This document shows positions 5,929-7,347 of a stretch of 7,347 nucleotides of DNA, piece after piece. The notes beneath the pieces were generated by a model. The model had not been told where the DNA came from. It worked only from the letters and a program-made list of their open reading frames with translations, and searched no databases. The DNA comes from an uncultured Coprococcus sp. GTDB taxonomy: Bacteria > Bacillota > Clostridia > Lachnospirales > Lachnospiraceae. A program made the position numbers and the translations under genes. The DNA lies in contig URJU01000112.1 of NCBI GenBank assembly GCA_900548315.1, positions 1-7,347 on the forward strand. The letters are read 5' to 3'. Numbering within the stretch: position 1 is the first letter of the stretch; the number at the start of each line of letters is the position of its first letter.

Positions 5929-7347
5929 ATGCATAATGTACCTACAGATGAGGTGTTTGTGATAGGACACAAGAATCCTGATACGGATTCGATATGTTCT
6001 GCTATAGCATATGCCCATCTGAAAAACCAGCATGAGAACAAATTTATACCAAAGAGAGCTGGGAATATAAACAAAGAGACACAATTTGTACTTGATTATT
6101 TCGGCGTGAAGGCACCTGAACTTGTGAGCAATGTAAATGTCCAAGTTAAAGATATTGCATACAGAATCGTAGATGGAGTATCAGGTGATATAACCATGAA
6201 GAAAGCATTCGAGATAATGCAGGACAATGATGCTACAACACTTCCAGTTGTGAGTGGGGGCAAGATCAAGGGAATCATAACCGTTGGTGACATAGCGGAG
6301 GCGTATATGCTGGAGAAGGATGATAACTCTCTGTATATAGCCGGCACAAAGTTCTCACATATAATAGATACAATAAACGGTGAACTTGTGTATGGTGATG
6401 CTGATGGGTGTGTGAAGGACGGAAGAGTGATTGTTGGGGCTGCCCAGGTCGATATTCTTGAGAGACATGTCAAGGAAAATGACATAGTGATAGTGAGCGA
6501 CAGAGTTGAGGCGCAGCTCGCAGCAATAAACTGTGGGGCCAGCATGCTGATAGTCTGTCTTGTAAATAGTATATCTGATGTGGTCCTGGAATTTGCAAAG
6601 AACAAGGGGTGTGCAGTTGTCGTAACACCAACGGATACCTATGCTGTCGCCAGACTTATCGGGCAGAGTATGCCGATAGGATTCTTTATGATAAGAGACC
6701 ATATCATGACTTTCTATGAGGATGATGATATAGATACTCTTAAGACGACCATGGCAAAGACCAGAGTGAGATATTTTCCTGTTACCGATGGTTATGGCAA
6801 TTATAAGGGACTTGTTTCGAGACGTAACTACATTAATGCCAGAAAGAAACAGCTTATCCTTGTGGATCACAATGAGAGGACACAGTCTGTTGACGGTGTT
6901 GAGAATGCGGAGATACTTGAGATCATAGATCATCACAGAATTGCTAATATAGAGACGATGAATCCTGTTTACTTCAGAAATCAGCCTCTTGGATGTACAG
7001 CCACGATAATCTATCAGATGTACAGGGAACAAAATGTCAAGATTGACAAGAAAATAGCAGGACTGCTCTGTTCTGCAATTTTGTCGGATACGCTTGCATT
7101 CAAATCACCGACATGTACATTTATCGATGAGGCTGCAGCAAAGGAACTGGCAAGACTTGCCGAGATCGATATATATGAGTTTGCCATGGAGATGTTTGAT
7201 GCGGGAAGTAATCTCAAGGATAAGACTATGGACGAGATACTTCATCAGGATTTCAAGAAATTCGATATCGGAGATATGGTTGTTGCCGTTGGACAGATCA
7301 ATTCCGTAAATGAAAAAGAAATTGACAGAATAAGAACTGATATGGGC
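5929..7347 (+). CDS. ppaC: Mn-dependent inorganic pyrophosphatase with CBS-DRTGG-CBS insert (3' end outside window)
   Basis: A family II (DHH-type) pyrophosphatase, which splits pyrophosphate from biosynthesis into phosphate in the cytoplasm. The 473 residues seen lack the C-terminal end; relatives have about 545, so roughly 70 residues, including the substrate-binding SRKKQ segment, fall beyond the edge. Metal ligands are visible: His14, Asp18 and Asp20 in GHKNPDTDS, Asp313 in VDHNE, Asp334-His335-His336 in IIDHHR, and Asp387 in SDTLAFKSPTCT. Between the first motif and the rest lies a regulatory insert: CBS 1 (about 72-128, ending GKIKGIITVGDIAEAYM), a DRTGG domain (about 140-245, with VSDR and TPTDTYAVARLI) and CBS 2 (about 250-308). 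In clostridial relatives this insert binds AMP and ADP (inhibiting) and Ap4A (activating). The TGG of DRTGG is replaced by Cys210-Leu-Val. GAGGTG at 5919-5924 precedes the ATG by four bases. No convincing promoter was found upstream. Confidence 0.95.
   Translation, partial: MHNVPTDEVFVIGHKNPDTDSICSAIAYAHLKNQHENKFIPKRAGNINKETQFVLDYFGVKAPELVSNVNVQVKDIAYRIVDGVSGDITMKKAFEIMQDNDATTLPVVSGGKIKGIITVGDIAEAYMLEKDDNSLYIAGTKFSHIIDTINGELVYGDADGCVKDGRVIVGAAQVDILERHVKENDIVIVSDRVEAQLAAINCGASMLIVCLVNSISDVVLEFAKNKGCAVVVTPTDTYAVARLIGQSMPIGFFMIRDHIMTFYEDDDIDTLKTTMAKTRVRYFPVTDGYGNYKGLVSRRNYINARKKQLILVDHNERTQSVDGVENAEILEIIDHHRIANIETMNPVYFRNQPLGCTATIIYQMYREQNVKIDKKIAGLLCSAILSDTLAFKSPTCTFIDEAAAKELARLAEIDIYEFAMEMFDAGSNLKDKTMDEILHQDFKKFDIGDMVVAVGQINSVNEKEIDRIRTDMG

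Noticed and set aside
6096..7032. Two long minus-strand open frames (169 and 225 codons) opposite the pyrophosphatase
   Set aside because: The plus frame encodes a well-recognised pyrophosphatase with all motifs; the antisense products are Ser/Thr/Ile-rich, look like nothing known and overlap each other in different frames.

Overview
The window looks like an ordinary chromosomal segment of a low-GC Gram-positive anaerobe of the class Clostridia, most likely Lachnospiraceae. The basis is AGA-rich arginine codon use, GGAGG-type ribosome binding sites, very A/T-rich intergenic DNA, a QueH-type epoxyqueuosine reductase, and a CBS/DRTGG-containing family II pyrophosphatase of the clostridial kind. 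Genus cannot be fixed from the sequence alone.

Layout, left to right. Positions 1-198 hold no gene I can name. They contain a long A/T-rich hairpin (64-123) that could terminate the leftward gene next to it. A small basic protein of unknown function (76 aa, minus strand, 199-429) follows, with a very good sigma-A-type promoter (482-510) and ribosome binding site. Divergent from it is queH (596-1243, plus), which encodes the non-cobalamin epoxyqueuosine reductase for the last step of queuosine tRNA modification. The 196-bp gap before carA carries an 18-bp palindrome, promoter-like boxes, a repeated AAATGTGG element and a T9 tract, and is the most likely regulatory region here. Next come carA (1440-2513) and carB (2513-5719), overlapping by one base (TAATG). 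They encode the complete glutamine-dependent carbamoyl phosphate synthetase used for pyrimidine and arginine synthesis. A 209-bp gap with a long hairpin (5815-5866) leads to a manganese-dependent inorganic pyrophosphatase with a regulatory CBS-DRTGG-CBS insert (5929 onward), cut by the right edge of the window.

How they relate: CarA and CarB form one enzyme and are translationally coupled. CarB activity in this family responds to nucleotides through its C-terminal domain, and the CBS-type pyrophosphatase responds to adenine nucleotides, so both sit in nucleotide and energy homeostasis. I see no direct mechanistic link to queH or the small protein. I found no mobile element, CRISPR array, RNA gene or clearly new system. 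The items most worth checking are the carA leader, the unknown small protein, the degenerate DRTGG segment of the pyrophosphatase and the minus-strand terminator-like hairpin overlapping the queH promoter area.
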